The notes: generated by a model from the letters alone, not told the origin. Shown: positions 1 to 10,217, counted from the first letter of the stretch. The stretch is 64,000 nucleotides of DNA from Alicyclobacillus tolerans (GCF_900142255.1 NZ_FRAF01000010.1:52394-116393); one strand, 5' to 3'. Program-made: numbers and translations.

Positions 1-139
1 AAAGAACATAGAGAGATTCTTAACTTCGTTATAATCTCAAAAGTGGCAAATAACTCATGCTAGTGATGATAAATATGGACTCCAAAAAGTAGAAATTGAT
101 TTTCAACGGGAGCTTTGTCTAGAGAAATTAACTTGTACA

Positions 140-838
140 CTAGTCTTGTTCTGCTACAAAACGATAACCAATTCCTGGTTCTGTGACAATGTAGAGAGGC
201 TGAGTAGAATCGGTCTCTATTTTTTTTCGCAAATGACCGATATAAACTCGTAAGTAATGGGTTGAATTATTGTAGTCAACATTTCCCCATATTTGTGTTA
301 AAAGTTGCTTGTGGGTCACTACTTTACCGGCATTTTGCATTAAAATTTTGAGTAAATCGTACTCAATGGGTGTAAGTTTTATAGTTTTTCCATGCAGTTC
401 CACTTTTCTTTGCACAAAGTCAATGCGAATCCCTTTCAACTCAATTACAGGTTCATCGACTGTTTGACTTGCATGGCGCAGAGCAACACGGATTCTAGCA
501 AGTAACTCATTCATGCCGAAAGGTTTAACCATGTAATCATCTGCACCCAGATCGAGGGCAGTTACCTTATCTCTTTCATCTTCCTGAACAGTTAATACAA
601 TAATCGGAACCTGCGTCCATTCACGTAGATTTTTTAATACTTCAAGCCCTGACATATCTGGTAACCCTAAATCAAGGATAATAAGATCTAGGCGATTCAT
701 GCCTGCATTCATCATGCCCTTTTCACCACTAGAAGCTTCTATAATTTGATAGCCGTGGGCTTTTAACGTGAGTCGCAATAGTTTTTGGATAGCAGGTTCA
801 TCATCAATGATTAAAATTTTAGCACCAGTCTGGTTCAA
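140..838 (-). CDS. kdpE: KdpE response regulator
   Basis: OmpR/PhoB-type response regulator of 232 residues. The receiver domain spans about residues 8-120, with the phosphoacceptor Asp in LIILDLGLPDMSG (about residue 56) and the conserved Lys in MVKPFG. A winged-helix DNA-binding domain follows at about residues 130-230 (KLTPIEYDLLKIL, YIGHLRKKIE, VTEPGIGYRF). It starts at a TTG that overlaps the stop of kdpH, so the pair is translationally coupled. KdpE proteins activate kdp transcription under potassium limitation. The divergent kdp operon and a T-rich KdpE-like site at 2547-2567 support that role here. Confidence 0.95.
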   Translation of the reverse strand: MNQTGAKILIIDDEPAIQKLLRLTLKAHGYQIIEASSGEKGMMNAGMNRLDLIILDLGLPDMSGLEVLKNLREWTQVPIIVLTVQEDERDKVTALDLGADDYMVKPFGMNELLARIRVALRHASQTVDEPVIELKGIRIDFVQRKVELHGKTIKLTPIEYDLLKILMQNAGKVVTHKQLLTQIWGNVDYNNSTHYLRVYIGHLRKKIETDSTQPLYIVTEPGIGYRFVAEQD

Positions 839-2469
839 TTTTTATCATCCTTGCGAATTTTTTGGGAATGAACAGATTGAATGGGCAGTTGCACTATTAT
901 ACGCGTTCCACGAGGAAATGCATTTTCAGCACGAATCTTTCCACCGTGGGCTTCAATCACAGAATGACAGATTGCTAATCCAAGGCCTGTTCCCGAAATA
1001 TGTGTTGTATTACTAGCCCGATAAAATTTATTAAAAATCAAGTGCTTTTCATCATCAGGTATGCCTATACCATAATCGCGCACTTCTATATGTAAATGTT
1101 GAACATCCTTTTGAATCGAAATATCAATAGGCGAATCTTGTTCAGAATACTTTGCAGCATTGCTGATAATGTTGACTAATACTTGTTCCAATAACAATTC
1201 GTCAAGATACATTTCGGGAATATCGCCATCTGTTGAGATATGGACGGGATGAGTTTGAAGAATTTCTTTCAAATCCGCTAAGGCAACTCCCAATATATCT
1301 AAGATATCCGTTTCTCTTCGTTTAAGCTGCATCATACCGCTTTCAATTCTCATCATGCCGATTAAGTTAGAGACCAGACGATTCATGCGCATGGCGCCTT
1401 CACGAATAGTAGATATCAGCTCCAAACTATCTTCAATAGACAGCTTGTCAAATGAGTCGATTAAGCCGCCTGATGCACCAATAATGGTGGTCAGAGGAGT
1501 TTTTAACTCATGTGAAATAGAGTTGATAAGCGCTGTCCGCAGACGTTCCGACTCTGCAGCTAAATGAGCTAATTGGGCTTGCTCTTCATAGTGAATACGT
1601 GCAAGAGAGATGGCGGCCAATCCAGCAATGGCGTGTAAAATCTCAATGTGATCGCGATGAGTTGAAATGGTATAATTTCCCGGTTCACCGATACAGAGTA
1701 CACCATAATTATTTTCATCCGCTTTAAGGGGGATGTATAAAAGAGCAGCAGATTGGTAAGTTTTTGAGCCGAGACCAGCTGTTTGTCCATGACGAAATAC
1801 CCATTTTAGAATATACTGGTCGGTTTTGGCCATGACCTGTTGGTCATGTGTCGTAGAAAAATAATATTTGAACTCTTTTTCTTGAGATAAAGCAATCATG
1901 GCCTGAGTATCAAAAGCATTTTCTACAAACTGTAGAATGAGGTTGATGATAGCCTCGATTTGACTGTTCGCTGCCAATTGACGACTTAATGAGTATAAAG
2001 TATTGGCGATTGCCTCTCGTCTTTTGGCCTCTTCAGCACGTCTGCGCATCTGTGAAGCTAAACTAGCCGTGAGTATGGCAACAGTTAAAAAAACTGCAAA
2101 AGATACTAGAAAGCGTAAATCACTTACTGAATAACTGAAAATTGGAGGGATAAAAAAGAAATCAAACAGTAGTAGGCCTAAGCATGCTGACAGAATGCCA
2201 GGACCCAGTCCGTAGGTTACCGATGCTATAAGAACGGGTAAAAGGTAAAGCATGGCAATGTTAACGCGATCGTACGTAAATCCGATGATAAACAAAAGTA
2301 AAGTGAGTACCCCGTTCATTCCAATCGTAACTGTATAGGCTGTCAAGCGATTTTTATTGCTGATTAGATAACGGATGATCGGGATTTTTTTGATAAATGC
2401 TATATAACTTTTTCGATTGCCTTTATGAGTAGAGTCTAAAATCTGCCACTTAGGAGAGAAACTTTTCAT
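835..2469 (-). CDS. kdpH: KdpH: KdpD-type sensor histidine kinase lacking the KdpD N-domain
   Basis: Membrane sensor kinase of 544 residues. A short N-terminal tail is followed by about four membrane segments (residues 30-140, the DUF4118 region of KdpD), a GAF-like domain (about 165-300), a HisKA box (NSISHELKTPLTTIIG, phosphoacceptor His) and an ATPase domain (QVLVNIISNAAKYS, VRDYGIGIPDDE, GTGLGLAI). Canonical KdpD is about 900 residues and begins with a KdpD/Usp cytoplasmic region. That part is absent here and occurs twice in the separate gene at 7330-9588. The gene starts at an ATG behind an AGAGGGAAAG ribosome binding site and overlaps kdpE by 4 bases. The name kdpH follows the split-kinase system recalled from Alicyclobacillus acidocaldarius. 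Confidence 0.9.
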   Translation of the reverse strand: MKSFSPKWQILDSTHKGNRKSYIAFIKKIPIIRYLISNKNRLTAYTVTIGMNGVLTLLLFIIGFTYDRVNIAMLYLLPVLIASVTYGLGPGILSACLGLLLFDFFFIPPIFSYSVSDLRFLVSFAVFLTVAILTASLASQMRRRAEEAKRREAIANTLYSLSRQLAANSQIEAIINLILQFVENAFDTQAMIALSQEKEFKYYFSTTHDQQVMAKTDQYILKWVFRHGQTAGLGSKTYQSAALLYIPLKADENNYGVLCIGEPGNYTISTHRDHIEILHAIAGLAAISLARIHYEEQAQLAHLAAESERLRTALINSISHELKTPLTTIIGASGGLIDSFDKLSIEDSLELISTIREGAMRMNRLVSNLIGMMRIESGMMQLKRRETDILDILGVALADLKEILQTHPVHISTDGDIPEMYLDELLLEQVLVNIISNAAKYSEQDSPIDISIQKDVQHLHIEVRDYGIGIPDDEKHLIFNKFYRASNTTHISGTGLGLAICHSVIEAHGGKIRAENAFPRGTRIIVQLPIQSVHSQKIRKDDKN

Positions 2470-2546
2470 TCGTCTTTCCCTCTCGAATTTTTATCGTTCC
2501 ACAATTTCCTCTCTAGTTATATCTCTAATGAATCTTAAAGAGTCGA

Positions 2547-2567
2547 TTTTTACGTTTTTTTTATGTC
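2547..2567. promoter_or_regulatory. Candidate KdpE-binding T-tract between the divergent kdp operons
   Basis: The plus strand reads TTTTTACGTTTTTTTTATGT followed by C. It closely resembles the T-rich KdpE operator upstream of the E. coli kdp promoter, as I remember it (TTTTTATACTTTTTTTACACC). It lies in the 219-base gap between kdpH (minus) and kdpZ (plus), about 120 bases before kdpZ. The placement fits an activator site. A matching -10 and -35 pair could not be assigned with confidence. Confidence 0.5.
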
Positions 2568-2688
2568 TAACAGCTAAATTTATCATCCAAATTGATGAAG
2601 AAGCCATGTAAACTCAGGTCTGTAATCGAACGACAGATTGAGTGAAAAAGTGGAATGATGCAAAAACGCTTTAGAAGGGTGGTCGGAA

Positions 2689-2772
2689 ATGGGGGATTTA
2701 ATTTCCATTTTATTGTTTTGTGCCATTTTTGCGTTTTTTATTTTGGTTTATCGTTGGTTTGACAGGACATAG
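2689..2772 (+). CDS. kdpZ: KdpZ-like small membrane peptide
   Basis: Reading frame of 27 residues: ATG at 2689, then GDLISILLFCAIFAFFILVY, ending RWFDRT. A ribosome-binding stretch AGAAGGGTGG lies just upstream. The peptide is one hydrophobic helix with a short positively charged tail, and it sits 18 bases before kdpF. The Alicyclobacillus acidocaldarius kdp operon is recalled to start with a small gene, kdpZ, in this place. The function is unknown; a structural or stabilising subunit like KdpF is the obvious guess. Position, start signal and hydrophobicity support a real gene, but homology cannot be tested here. Confidence 0.65.
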   Translation: MGDLISILLFCAIFAFFILVYRWFDRT

Positions 2773-2790
2773 AGCAAAGGAGTTGCGAAT

Positions 2791-2868
2791 ATGTGGTTTC
2801 TGCTATCGTTAGCCATTTTGCTTATGGGGTATTTAACATACGTTATTTTTCACCCGGAAAAATTTTGA
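2791..2868 (+). CDS. kdpF: KdpF small subunit of the Kdp potassium ATPase
   Basis: Twenty-five residues: MWFLLSLAILLMGYLTYVIF, then HPEKF. It is a single membrane helix followed by the short polar end typical of KdpF (consensus near YL.YALI.PE.F). The ATG at 2791 follows an AAAGGAG ribosome binding site at 2776-2782. KdpF stabilises the KdpABC complex in the membrane. It lies directly upstream of kdpA, as in other kdp operons. Confidence 0.88.
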   Translation: MWFLLSLAILLMGYLTYVIFHPEKF

Positions 2869-2900
2869 AAGGTTAAAGAGGGCTTTAGGAGGTGAACGGA

Positions 2901-4613
2901 ATGACTGTAGAAGGAATACTACAAATTTTACTGGTGCTGATTTTGATGTTTTTATTTGGAATACCGTTAGGTCGATATATCTATACTATTTTTTCCTTAC
3001 AACACAGTCGAATGGATCGTCTTTTTATGCCAGTGGAACGGTTCTTATATCGATTGATTGGCGTTGATTCATCTGTGTCAATGGATTGGAAAGCATATCT
3101 CCGTGCCTTAATGTTGGTGAATTTTGTCATGCTGTTGTTTGCCTATCTTATTTTTCGCTTACAAGGTCGATTACCTCTTAATCCAGACAAAATTCCAGGA
3201 ATGTCTCCTGCTCTCGCTTTTAATACAGCAGCCAGTTTTATCACCAATACAAACTGGCAAAATTATGCTGGTGAGACGTCCATGTCCTACCTAGGACAAA
3301 TGCTAGGTATTACTTTTTTACAGTTCACTTCAGCAGCTACAGGCTTAGTAGCGGCAATAGCATTTGTTCGGGCAATCGTTCGCAGTAAAACGGATAATTT
3401 AGGTAATTTTTGGGTGGATATTATTCGCGCTCATACCCGGTTGCTCCTACCGATGTCTTTTCTACTGGCCTGCGTTTTAGTCGCTCTCGGCGTTCCGGAA
3501 ACTTTACAAGGGGCCGCTATTGTACACACATTATCGGGAGATGTTCAGGTAATTGCTAGAGGACCCGTGGCGAGTTTGGAAGCCATTAAACAGCTAGGGA
3601 CCAATGGAGGAGGTTTTTTTAATGCCAATTCCGCTCATCCATTTGAAGATCCAACAGCATTAACGTGTGTTCTGGAAATTTTGGCAATGGGAGTTACTGC
3701 AACAGGTTTGATATGGACGCTTGGCCTATTTCTCAAAAACCGTAAGCAGGCTATAGTCCTTTATGTTTTTTTAACAGCCATTCTGATGTTAGGTACTTTT
3801 ATTATTTATGGGAATGAAGCGGCTGGTAATCCTTTAGTTCATCAAGCGTTTGGCATTCATGGTCCCAATATGGAGGGTAAAGAAGTTCGCTTTGGTATTC
3901 CTTTGACCAGTCTATTTACAGCTGCAACCACCGCGTATACTACGGGTGCCGTAAACGCTATGCATGACAGTTTAATGCCCATCAGCGGACTTGTACCCCT
4001 ATTATTCATGATGTTTAACGTCATTTTTGGCGGTAAAGGAGTAGGTCTTTTAAATATTTTGATGTTTTTAATCATTACAGTATTTCTTTCTGGACTGATG
4101 GTGGGTCGAACCCCAGAAATTTTTGGAAAGAAAATTGAAGCTCGGGAAGTCAAATTGGCTACAGTCGCTATGTTGGTTCATCCCTTTGTCATACTTGTTC
4201 CAACAGCGATTGCTATAGCTACCCAAGTTGGCAGAGCGTCTATTTTAAATCCAGGATTGCATGGATTTACAGAAGTCTTATACGCATTCACTTCGGCAGC
4301 AGCCAATAATGGATCGGCTTTTGCAGGGCTAAACGGAAATACGGAATTCTATAATCTGGTGCTTGGAGTCGTCATGTTGCTTGGACGTTATATATCCATT
4401 TTGGCGATGTTTGCTATTGCTGGGTCAATGATTCTTAAACCTATTATCCCTGCTTCGGAAGGTACGTTGAGAACAGACACTTTTTCATTCGGAGGTGTCT
4501 TTGTGGCAGTATTTGTAATTGTTGGAGCTTTGACATTTTTCCCCTTCTTAGCCATTGGACCCATTGGCGAACAGTTACAGATGATGCATACGGTTTCTCA
4601 TATCGTCCACTAA
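2901..4613 (+). CDS. kdpA: KdpA potassium-binding and translocating subunit
   Basis: Polytopic membrane protein of about 570 residues, normal for KdpA. It belongs to the superfamily of potassium transporters with four pore loops. Visible signatures are [16 protein letters not shown], the filter segment [20 protein letters not shown] and [15 protein letters not shown]. It binds and conducts K+ within the KdpFABC P-type ATPase. I place the start at ATG 2901 because an AGGAGGTGA site lies at 2887-2895; an in-frame GTG at 2892 sits inside that site and is unlikely. kdpB follows after 25 bases. Confidence 0.95.
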   Translation: MTVEGILQILLVLILMFLFGIPLGRYIYTIFSLQHSRMDRLFMPVERFLYRLIGVDSSVSMDWKAYLRALMLVNFVMLLFAYLIFRLQGRLPLNPDKIPGMSPALAFNTAASFITNTNWQNYAGETSMSYLGQMLGITFLQFTSAATGLVAAIAFVRAIVRSKTDNLGNFWVDIIRAHTRLLLPMSFLLACVLVALGVPETLQGAAIVHTLSGDVQVIARGPVASLEAIKQLGTNGGGFFNANSAHPFEDPTALTCVLEILAMGVTATGLIWTLGLFLKNRKQAIVLYVFLTAILMLGTFIIYGNEAAGNPLVHQAFGIHGPNMEGKEVRFGIPLTSLFTAATTAYTTGAVNAMHDSLMPISGLVPLLFMMFNVIFGGKGVGLLNILMFLIITVFLSGLMVGRTPEIFGKKIEAREVKLATVAMLVHPFVILVPTAIAIATQVGRASILNPGLHGFTEVLYAFTSAAANNGSAFAGLNGNTEFYNLVLGVVMLLGRYISILAMFAIAGSMILKPIIPASEGTLRTDTFSFGGVFVAVFVIVGALTFFPFLAIGPIGEQLQMMHTVSHIVH

Positions 4614-4638
4614 AAATGAGCAGAAGGAGGGTTATAGA

Positions 4639-6699
4639 ATGTCAGTGACAAAGGGTACGCTTTCAGCAGAAATTTTAAAAAGTTCATTTCTGGAGTCCTT
4701 CAAAAAATTCCATCCGAAAATATTATTTCGCAATCCTGTCATGTTTGTAGTCGAGATCGGCATGTTGATTACGTTTTGGCTGACTATAGACCCTTGGGCC
4801 TTTTCTTCCAAAGTTTCTTTGGGACATGTGGCATCAGCTCGTGGATATAATTTGGCAGTCACAATAATTTTGTTTTTTACAATTCTATTCGGTAATTTTG
4901 CGGAAGCAATTGCTGAAGGAAGAGGGAAGGCGCAAGCGGAGACACTGCGTAAAACCAAAACAGAGCTTATAGCCCGCCTGCAGCAGCCAGATGGCACATT
5001 TGCTCAAGTCCCTGCCAGTAGTTTAAAAAAGGGTGATATTGTCAAAGTTGTAGCGAATGAGATTATCCCTGCCGATGGCGAAGTTTTGGAAGGTATTGGG
5101 AGTGTTGATGAGTCCGCCATTACAGGTGAGTCTGCTCCAGTGATACGTGGCGCTGGTGGAGATTTTAGTTCTGTCACAGGTGGAACTAAATTATTGTCGG
5201 ATGAGTTTTTGATACGTATAACTGTCAATCCTGGAGAATCGTTTTTGGATAAGATGATTGGACTCGTGGAAGGAGCAACTCGTCAAAAAACTCCCAACGA
5301 GTTAGCGTTATCTGTGTTGTTGGCAGGGTTAACACTCATTTTTCTCATTGTTATTGTTTGTCTGCCCCCTGTAGCTGATTATTTGGGGAAAAGCTTAAAC
5401 ATTGCCACGCTCATTGCTCTGTTGGTTTGCCTAATTCCCACAACCATAGGAGCTTTGCTCTCGGCTATTGGCATTGCTGGTATGGATCGCGTGATTCGCT
5501 TTAACGTTATTGCCAAATCTGGTAAAGCGGTGGAAGCTGCCGGAGATGTCAATACGTTGATTTTGGATAAAACCGGAACAATTACAATAGGTAATCGATT
5601 GGCTTCAGAGTTTATTCCTGTTGGTGGTCATGAAGAAAAGGAATTAGCCGAGCAAGCAGTCCTATCTTCTTTGTTTGATGAAACGCCCGAAGGTCGTTCT
5701 GTGGTTGAGCTTGGTCAAACTATGGATATTCAATTGCGTCGCGAGGATTATGTTGATGCGGAGAATGTTGAATTTAGTGCGGACACACGAATGAGCGGAT
5801 TAAATCTTAAGAATGGCTTCATTATCCGTAAAGGGGCAGTAGATGCCATCAAACGATATGTTCAAGAACAGGGCGGGGAAATCCCGGAAGACTTGGATCA
5901 CTACACTGAACTGATTGCCAAAGATGGCGGTACGCCTTTGGCAGTCATGGTGAATAAAGAAATTTACGGTTTGATTTATCTGAAAGATATTGTTAAGCCG
6001 GGAATGCGCGAACGATTTGCTGAGCTGCGCAAAATGGGGATTAAAACAGTTATGTGTACGGGAGATAATCCGTTGACAGCCGCAACCATTGCTAAAGAAG
6101 CTGGAGTAGATGATTTTATAGCAGAAGCTAAGCCTGAGGATAAGATGCAGTTAATCCAGCGAGAACAAGAACAGGGAAAATTGGTGGCTATGTCTGGTGA
6201 TGGTACGAATGATGCGCCCGCCTTGGCTCAGGCGGATGTGGGCCTAGCTATGAATACTGGTACGGCAGCTGCTAAAGAGGCAGGAAATATGGTCGATCTC
6301 GACTCTGATCCGACCAAGCTGATTGAAGTAGTTTCCATTGGTAAACAGTTATTGATAACGCGTGGAGCTTTGACCACTTTCTCCATTGCTAATGATGTAG
6401 CGAAATATTTTGCCATCATACCTGCCATGTTTGTAACGATGATTCCCTCACTACAAGTTTTGAATATTATGCACCTTTCTAGTCCAAGAAGCGCTATTCT
6501 TTCTGCGCTTATCTTTAATGCGTTGGTGATACCAGCTTTGATTCCAATTGCAATGCGTGGTGTTAAGTATCGCCCAATGAGTGCTACCCAGATGTTGATT
6601 CGTAATCTACTCATTTTTGGAGTGGGTGGGGTCATAGTTCCTTTTGCGGGCATTAAGCTCATTGATGTGATATTGACAGCAACGGGTTGGTTTTCCTAA
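4639..6699 (+). CDS. kdpB: KdpB catalytic subunit (P-type ATPase)
   Basis: P-type ATPase of 686 residues, full length for KdpB. It has the actuator motif [12 protein letters not shown] (about residue 160), the phosphorylation motif [13 protein letters not shown] (Asp at about 310), the nucleotide-binding region, and the hinge [22 protein letters not shown]. Membrane segments lie at both ends and around 215-290. It hydrolyses ATP to drive K+ uptake through KdpA. A strong AGAAGGAGG site precedes the ATG. The gene is co-transcribed with kdpA and kdpC. Confidence 0.96.
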   Translation: MSVTKGTLSAEILKSSFLESFKKFHPKILFRNPVMFVVEIGMLITFWLTIDPWAFSSKVSLGHVASARGYNLAVTIILFFTILFGNFAEAIAEGRGKAQAETLRKTKTELIARLQQPDGTFAQVPASSLKKGDIVKVVANEIIPADGEVLEGIGSVDESAITGESAPVIRGAGGDFSSVTGGTKLLSDEFLIRITVNPGESFLDKMIGLVEGATRQKTPNELALSVLLAGLTLIFLIVIVCLPPVADYLGKSLNIATLIALLVCLIPTTIGALLSAIGIAGMDRVIRFNVIAKSGKAVEAAGDVNTLILDKTGTITIGNRLASEFIPVGGHEEKELAEQAVLSSLFDETPEGRSVVELGQTMDIQLRREDYVDAENVEFSADTRMSGLNLKNGFIIRKGAVDAIKRYVQEQGGEIPEDLDHYTELIAKDGGTPLAVMVNKEIYGLIYLKDIVKPGMRERFAELRKMGIKTVMCTGDNPLTAATIAKEAGVDDFIAEAKPEDKMQLIQREQEQGKLVAMSGDGTNDAPALAQADVGLAMNTGTAAAKEAGNMVDLDSDPTKLIEVVSIGKQLLITRGALTTFSIANDVAKYFAIIPAMFVTMIPSLQVLNIMHLSSPRSAILSALIFNALVIPALIPIAMRGVKYRPMSATQMLIRNLLIFGVGGVIVPFAGIKLIDVILTATGWFS

Positions 6700-6722
6700 A
6701 AAGACGAGAAAGGGGTGCCAGG

Positions 6723-7301
6723 ATGGTCAATATTATTCGTTCTATTCGCTTCACGATAGTGTTTGCTGTGATTTTAGGAATTTTCTATCCCTTAGCAGTA
6801 TTAGGTATTGGGCAATGGTTTTTTCCATGGCAAGCTAATGGAAGTTTAGTCACATTCCATCATCATAAAGTAGGTTCTATGCTTATTGCACAAGCAGTAA
6901 ATCAACCAGGACTGTTTCAACCTCGCCCTTCAGCAGTGCAATATAATGCAGATGGCTCTGGAGGTTCTAATTTGGGTCCAACGAATCCAGCATTACTTAA
7001 AGAAATTCAACAAAATATCCAAAAAATAGAGAAACAAAATCCCAATATACCTATTCAAGAGATACCCACAAGTATGGTGGAATCTTCAGCATCGGGCCTG
7101 GATCCGGATATTACGTTACGAGATGCGCAACTACAAATTAGCCGGATCGCTCAAGTTACTGGCCTTTCGAAGAACTGGTTAGAACAATTGATAAAAAAGG
7201 ATACCATCCATCCAACATTCGGTATTTGGGGGGTGCCTATGCTCAATGTGATGCAATTAAATTTAGCTATTGAAAAGAAATTACAAAACTCAAAAGAGTA
7301 A
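6723..7301 (+). CDS. kdpC: KdpC subunit of the Kdp potassium ATPase
   Basis: About 192 residues. One N-terminal membrane helix (IRFTIVFAVILGIFYPLAV) precedes an extracytoplasmic domain with KdpC hallmarks: FQPRPSAVQYNADGSGGSN, LGPTNPALL, ASGLDPDITLRDAQLQISRIA and FGIWGVPMLNVMQLNLAI. KdpC is the small accessory subunit needed for ATP-driven K+ uptake. The chosen ATG at 6723 follows a GAAAGGGGTG site. An upstream in-frame ATG at 6687 lies inside kdpB and has no such site. KdpN follows 28 bases after the stop. Confidence 0.93.
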   Translation: MVNIIRSIRFTIVFAVILGIFYPLAVLGIGQWFFPWQANGSLVTFHHHKVGSMLIAQAVNQPGLFQPRPSAVQYNADGSGGSNLGPTNPALLKEIQQNIQKIEKQNPNIPIQEIPTSMVESSASGLDPDITLRDAQLQISRIAQVTGLSKNWLEQLIKKDTIHPTFGIWGVPMLNVMQLNLAIEKKLQNSKE

Positions 7302-7329
7302 AATCCATAGTTAAAGACGAGGTGTTAGG

Positions 7330-9588
7330 ATGCAAAAAGATGTTACTCGCAAAGGCGTGCTTAAATTGTTTATTGGAGCCGCTCCAGGGGTTGGTAAAAC
7401 ATACACCATGTTGCGAGAAGCTAAATTCTTACTTGAAAGAGGAAATGACGTAGTCATTGGATTCATTGAGACACATCAAAGAGAGGAAACCTATCGACAA
7501 TTGGATGGATTAGAAATGATTCCTCCACTACAGATAAAGGTAGGGCAATCTATCTACAAAGAAGTAGATTTACAAGCGATTTTAAGGCGCAGACCTGAGT
7601 TTGTCATTATTGATGAACTGGCGCACAGTAATGCGCCAGGTTCAATTTTTTCTAAGCGTTATCAGGATGTTGAATTTTTGTTGGATAACGGAATTTCTGT
7701 CCTGACTGCAGTCAATGTTCAACATATTGAGGGAATACATAAGGAAGCAGAACAAATTACCGGCATAAAGGTGCGAGAACTGATACCGGAATCATTTGTG
7801 CGTCGAGCTGAAGAGGTGTCATTAATAGATGTCACGCCGGAAACGTTGCGACAGCGTTTACGTGACGGCAGTATCTATCCTAAAGATCAAATTCAGCAAG
7901 CTCTTCAGCATTTTTTTAAGAAAGAAAATTTATCTGGATTACGTGAACTTGCACTTCGAACTGTTGCTGATGATGTGGAAGAACGGTTGGAGAAATCCTA
8001 TTCACGACAGAAAATACCCGGACCGGTTGGCGTGCGTGAGGTCATTATGGTTTGTGTCAGCCATTATCAAAGAGCTATTTTGTTGATTCAAAGAGGCCAA
8101 AGAATGGCTATTCGCTTAAAGGCGGATTTCTATGTCTTGGCAATTGCGGATACAGCGGAAGATTTACTTTCTGACAAAGAAAAAAAAGAAATGGAGAAAA
8201 TACGGCAATTAGCCGAAGAAAATGGTGCAGAATGGTTGGTTGAATCCAAAAATGATCGTCCCATAGGGGAAGTAATTTTAAAAATGGCGGATCGATACAA
8301 GGTTACGCAAATCGTTTTGGGGCAACCGGCTCCCTCAAGACAACGTCTTCTTCAGTGGCAATGGCATCAACCTGTTCGCTATTTGCTTCGTAAATTACGA
8401 TATACAGACTTGAGAATTGTTGGATGGCGGGATTTAACGCCTGGCGAAGTAGCGGCGCGTTATTCAGCGAGTAACCGAATTGCACGTTCTCGAAATTTAT
8501 ACGGGAACCTAACGATTTATATTGGAGCCGCTCCGGGAGTCGGCAAGACGTATCGGATGCTTCAAGATGCTCATGACTGGAAAGCTAAAAATAAAGATGT
8601 CGTTATAGGACTAATTGAAACACATGGTCGTGAGGATACACGCCAACAAATCGGCAATTTGGAAGTGATTCCTCAGCAAATTATTCGCTATGAGGGGCGA
8701 GGATATCCGGAGTTAGATGTACAAGCCATATTAAAAAGAAGACCGGAAATTGTTTTAATTGATGAACTTGCTCATTCAAACATTCCTGGAAGTATTCATA
8801 AAAAAAGATATCAGGATATACTTTATATACTCGAACACGGCATTGATGTAGTGACAGCAGTTAATATTCAACATTTAGAAAGTCTAAAAGATAGCGTTGA
8901 ACATATCACAGGTGTCAAGGTACGCGAACGAATTCCTGATTGGTTTATGAAATTAGCTACAGAGATTAAGCTCATTGATGTGACACCAGAAACGTTGCAA
9001 CAAAGATTAATGGAAGGAAGAATTTATCATATAGATAAAATTGAATCGGCTATACAACATTTTTTTCAATCTACTAATTTGGCTGCATTACGTGAACTAG
9101 CTTTACTAGAAGTAGCAGATGATGTAGATCAGAAATTACATGCGAAGCAAGATCGACATCAAATCAGGGCAATGGAATCGGAAAGTATTTTGGTTTGCGT
9201 TAATTATCGTTCACATTCAGAAAAATTAATACGACGAGGCTGGAGAGTTGCTGATAGGCTGGAAGCTAAATTATATGTACTTGTAGTTCAAACGAGTGAA
9301 ACCTTGAGTGACAAAGAACAAGCAGACTTTCAAAACATTCAATCTCTGGCAGAACAATTTTCTGCGACGTTTTTGATTCGACATTCTCTACCTAAAAAGG
9401 TAGGCACAACTATTGTGGAAATTGCCAAAGCATTAGGGGTATCTCAATTGGTTATGGGGCAACCCATTCGCCGTGAATATGGATTAGCAAGGTGGAAAAG
9501 AAGTCCTATTGATGACATTCTCGATCACGCTGAATTCGTTGATTTACATATTGTTTCCTATACACAAGGTACTCCAGAAAAAAAATAA
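7330..9588 (+). CDS. kdpN: KdpN: tandem KdpD N-terminal (KdpD plus Usp) sensor modules
   Basis: Soluble protein of 752 residues made of two similar halves. Each half has a KdpD domain with a Walker A motif (IGAAPGVGKTYTML at about residue 15; IGAAPGVGKTYRML at about 405), a Walker B-like IDELAHSN, the signature LIDVTPETL, and a universal-stress-protein-like domain (about 235-375 and 620-745). These are the cytoplasmic sensory parts of KdpD. They are missing from KdpH at 835-2469, so KdpN probably works in trans with it. The two halves have clearly diverged, so the duplication is old and not an assembly error. There are no membrane segments and no kinase domain. Confidence 0.92.
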   Translation: MQKDVTRKGVLKLFIGAAPGVGKTYTMLREAKFLLERGNDVVIGFIETHQREETYRQLDGLEMIPPLQIKVGQSIYKEVDLQAILRRRPEFVIIDELAHSNAPGSIFSKRYQDVEFLLDNGISVLTAVNVQHIEGIHKEAEQITGIKVRELIPESFVRRAEEVSLIDVTPETLRQRLRDGSIYPKDQIQQALQHFFKKENLSGLRELALRTVADDVEERLEKSYSRQKIPGPVGVREVIMVCVSHYQRAILLIQRGQRMAIRLKADFYVLAIADTAEDLLSDKEKKEMEKIRQLAEENGAEWLVESKNDRPIGEVILKMADRYKVTQIVLGQPAPSRQRLLQWQWHQPVRYLLRKLRYTDLRIVGWRDLTPGEVAARYSASNRIARSRNLYGNLTIYIGAAPGVGKTYRMLQDAHDWKAKNKDVVIGLIETHGREDTRQQIGNLEVIPQQIIRYEGRGYPELDVQAILKRRPEIVLIDELAHSNIPGSIHKKRYQDILYILEHGIDVVTAVNIQHLESLKDSVEHITGVKVRERIPDWFMKLATEIKLIDVTPETLQQRLMEGRIYHIDKIESAIQHFFQSTNLAALRELALLEVADDVDQKLHAKQDRHQIRAMESESILVCVNYRSHSEKLIRRGWRVADRLEAKLYVLVVQTSETLSDKEQADFQNIQSLAEQFSATFLIRHSLPKKVGTTIVEIAKALGVSQLVMGQPIRREYGLARWKRSPIDDILDHAEFVDLHIVSYTQGTPEKK

Positions 9589-9631
9589 TCTTTGCTCAAA
9601 TTCTATCCCTGAGAAAAGGAACTTTCGTCAT

Positions 9632-10069
9632 TTAACCATATATGTGGGTATCAGTAGCTTCAAACCATCTCAATTCCAGTTTAGTTGGCCAAAACTTGCA
9701 GATGAGTCTTTCAAAACATTCCACGGTTGTGTCAAGAACGATTACGATCGAGTCTTGCTCATTTTGGCGAGCGGCTTGACGGATACGACATCGGATGCAG
9801 ATTAGATTCCGGATCACTTGGCCGTGTGCAATCTTCTTCTCCAGCTTTTTTTGTTACCAGGGTATGTACCGAACTAGCGTTTCAGCCGTGAATAAAAGTG
9901 TCATGAGAGCGTGAATATGGTTTTCGTTTGGTGAATGGCAACCGAGCATTCCGAGTTCTTGCTTTACCGTGCGAAGAAACATGACTTCCATACACCAGCG
10001 CTTTCAGCCATGCTCCACTACCACAGAAGGCGCATTGTAACGGTTGCTGACAAGCAGATAGGCTCCTTG
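9632..10069 (-). pseudogene. Decayed DDE transposase fragment (IS4/IS701-like C-terminus)
   Basis: Reading the minus strand in one frame gives the C-terminal part of a DDE transposase: GAYLLVSNRYNAPSVVVEHG, then KRWCMEVMFLRTVKQELGML, then HIHALMTLLFTAETLVRYIP, then KKIAHGQVIRNLICI. The pattern RW..E..FR..KQELG is typical of the end of this catalytic domain. The frame is broken by TGA at 10004-10006 and TAA at 9854-9856, and the N-terminal part is missing. No terminal inverted repeats could be recognised. The family assignment is approximate. Confidence 0.7.
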
Positions 10070-10217
10070 TCAAGGAAAATTTATTTTTATCACTTCTTCC
10101 ACGATTGAAATCGAATCAGGAGGGCAGCTTCAAACCCAACCTCTAAACATTCACCAATTTTAAAGATTGTCGAATGTCACAAACCGTGGTATGTTGAGTT
10201 TACAATTTCATGCATGC

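Noticed and set aside
3857..4153. Open frame on the minus strand inside kdpA
   Set aside because: It lies wholly opposite the conserved kdpA coding sequence, has no ribosome binding site and shows no family motif.
7330..9588. Doubling of KdpN as an assembly duplication
   Set aside because: The two halves differ throughout in sequence and have separate linker regions, so the repeat is an old gene duplication.
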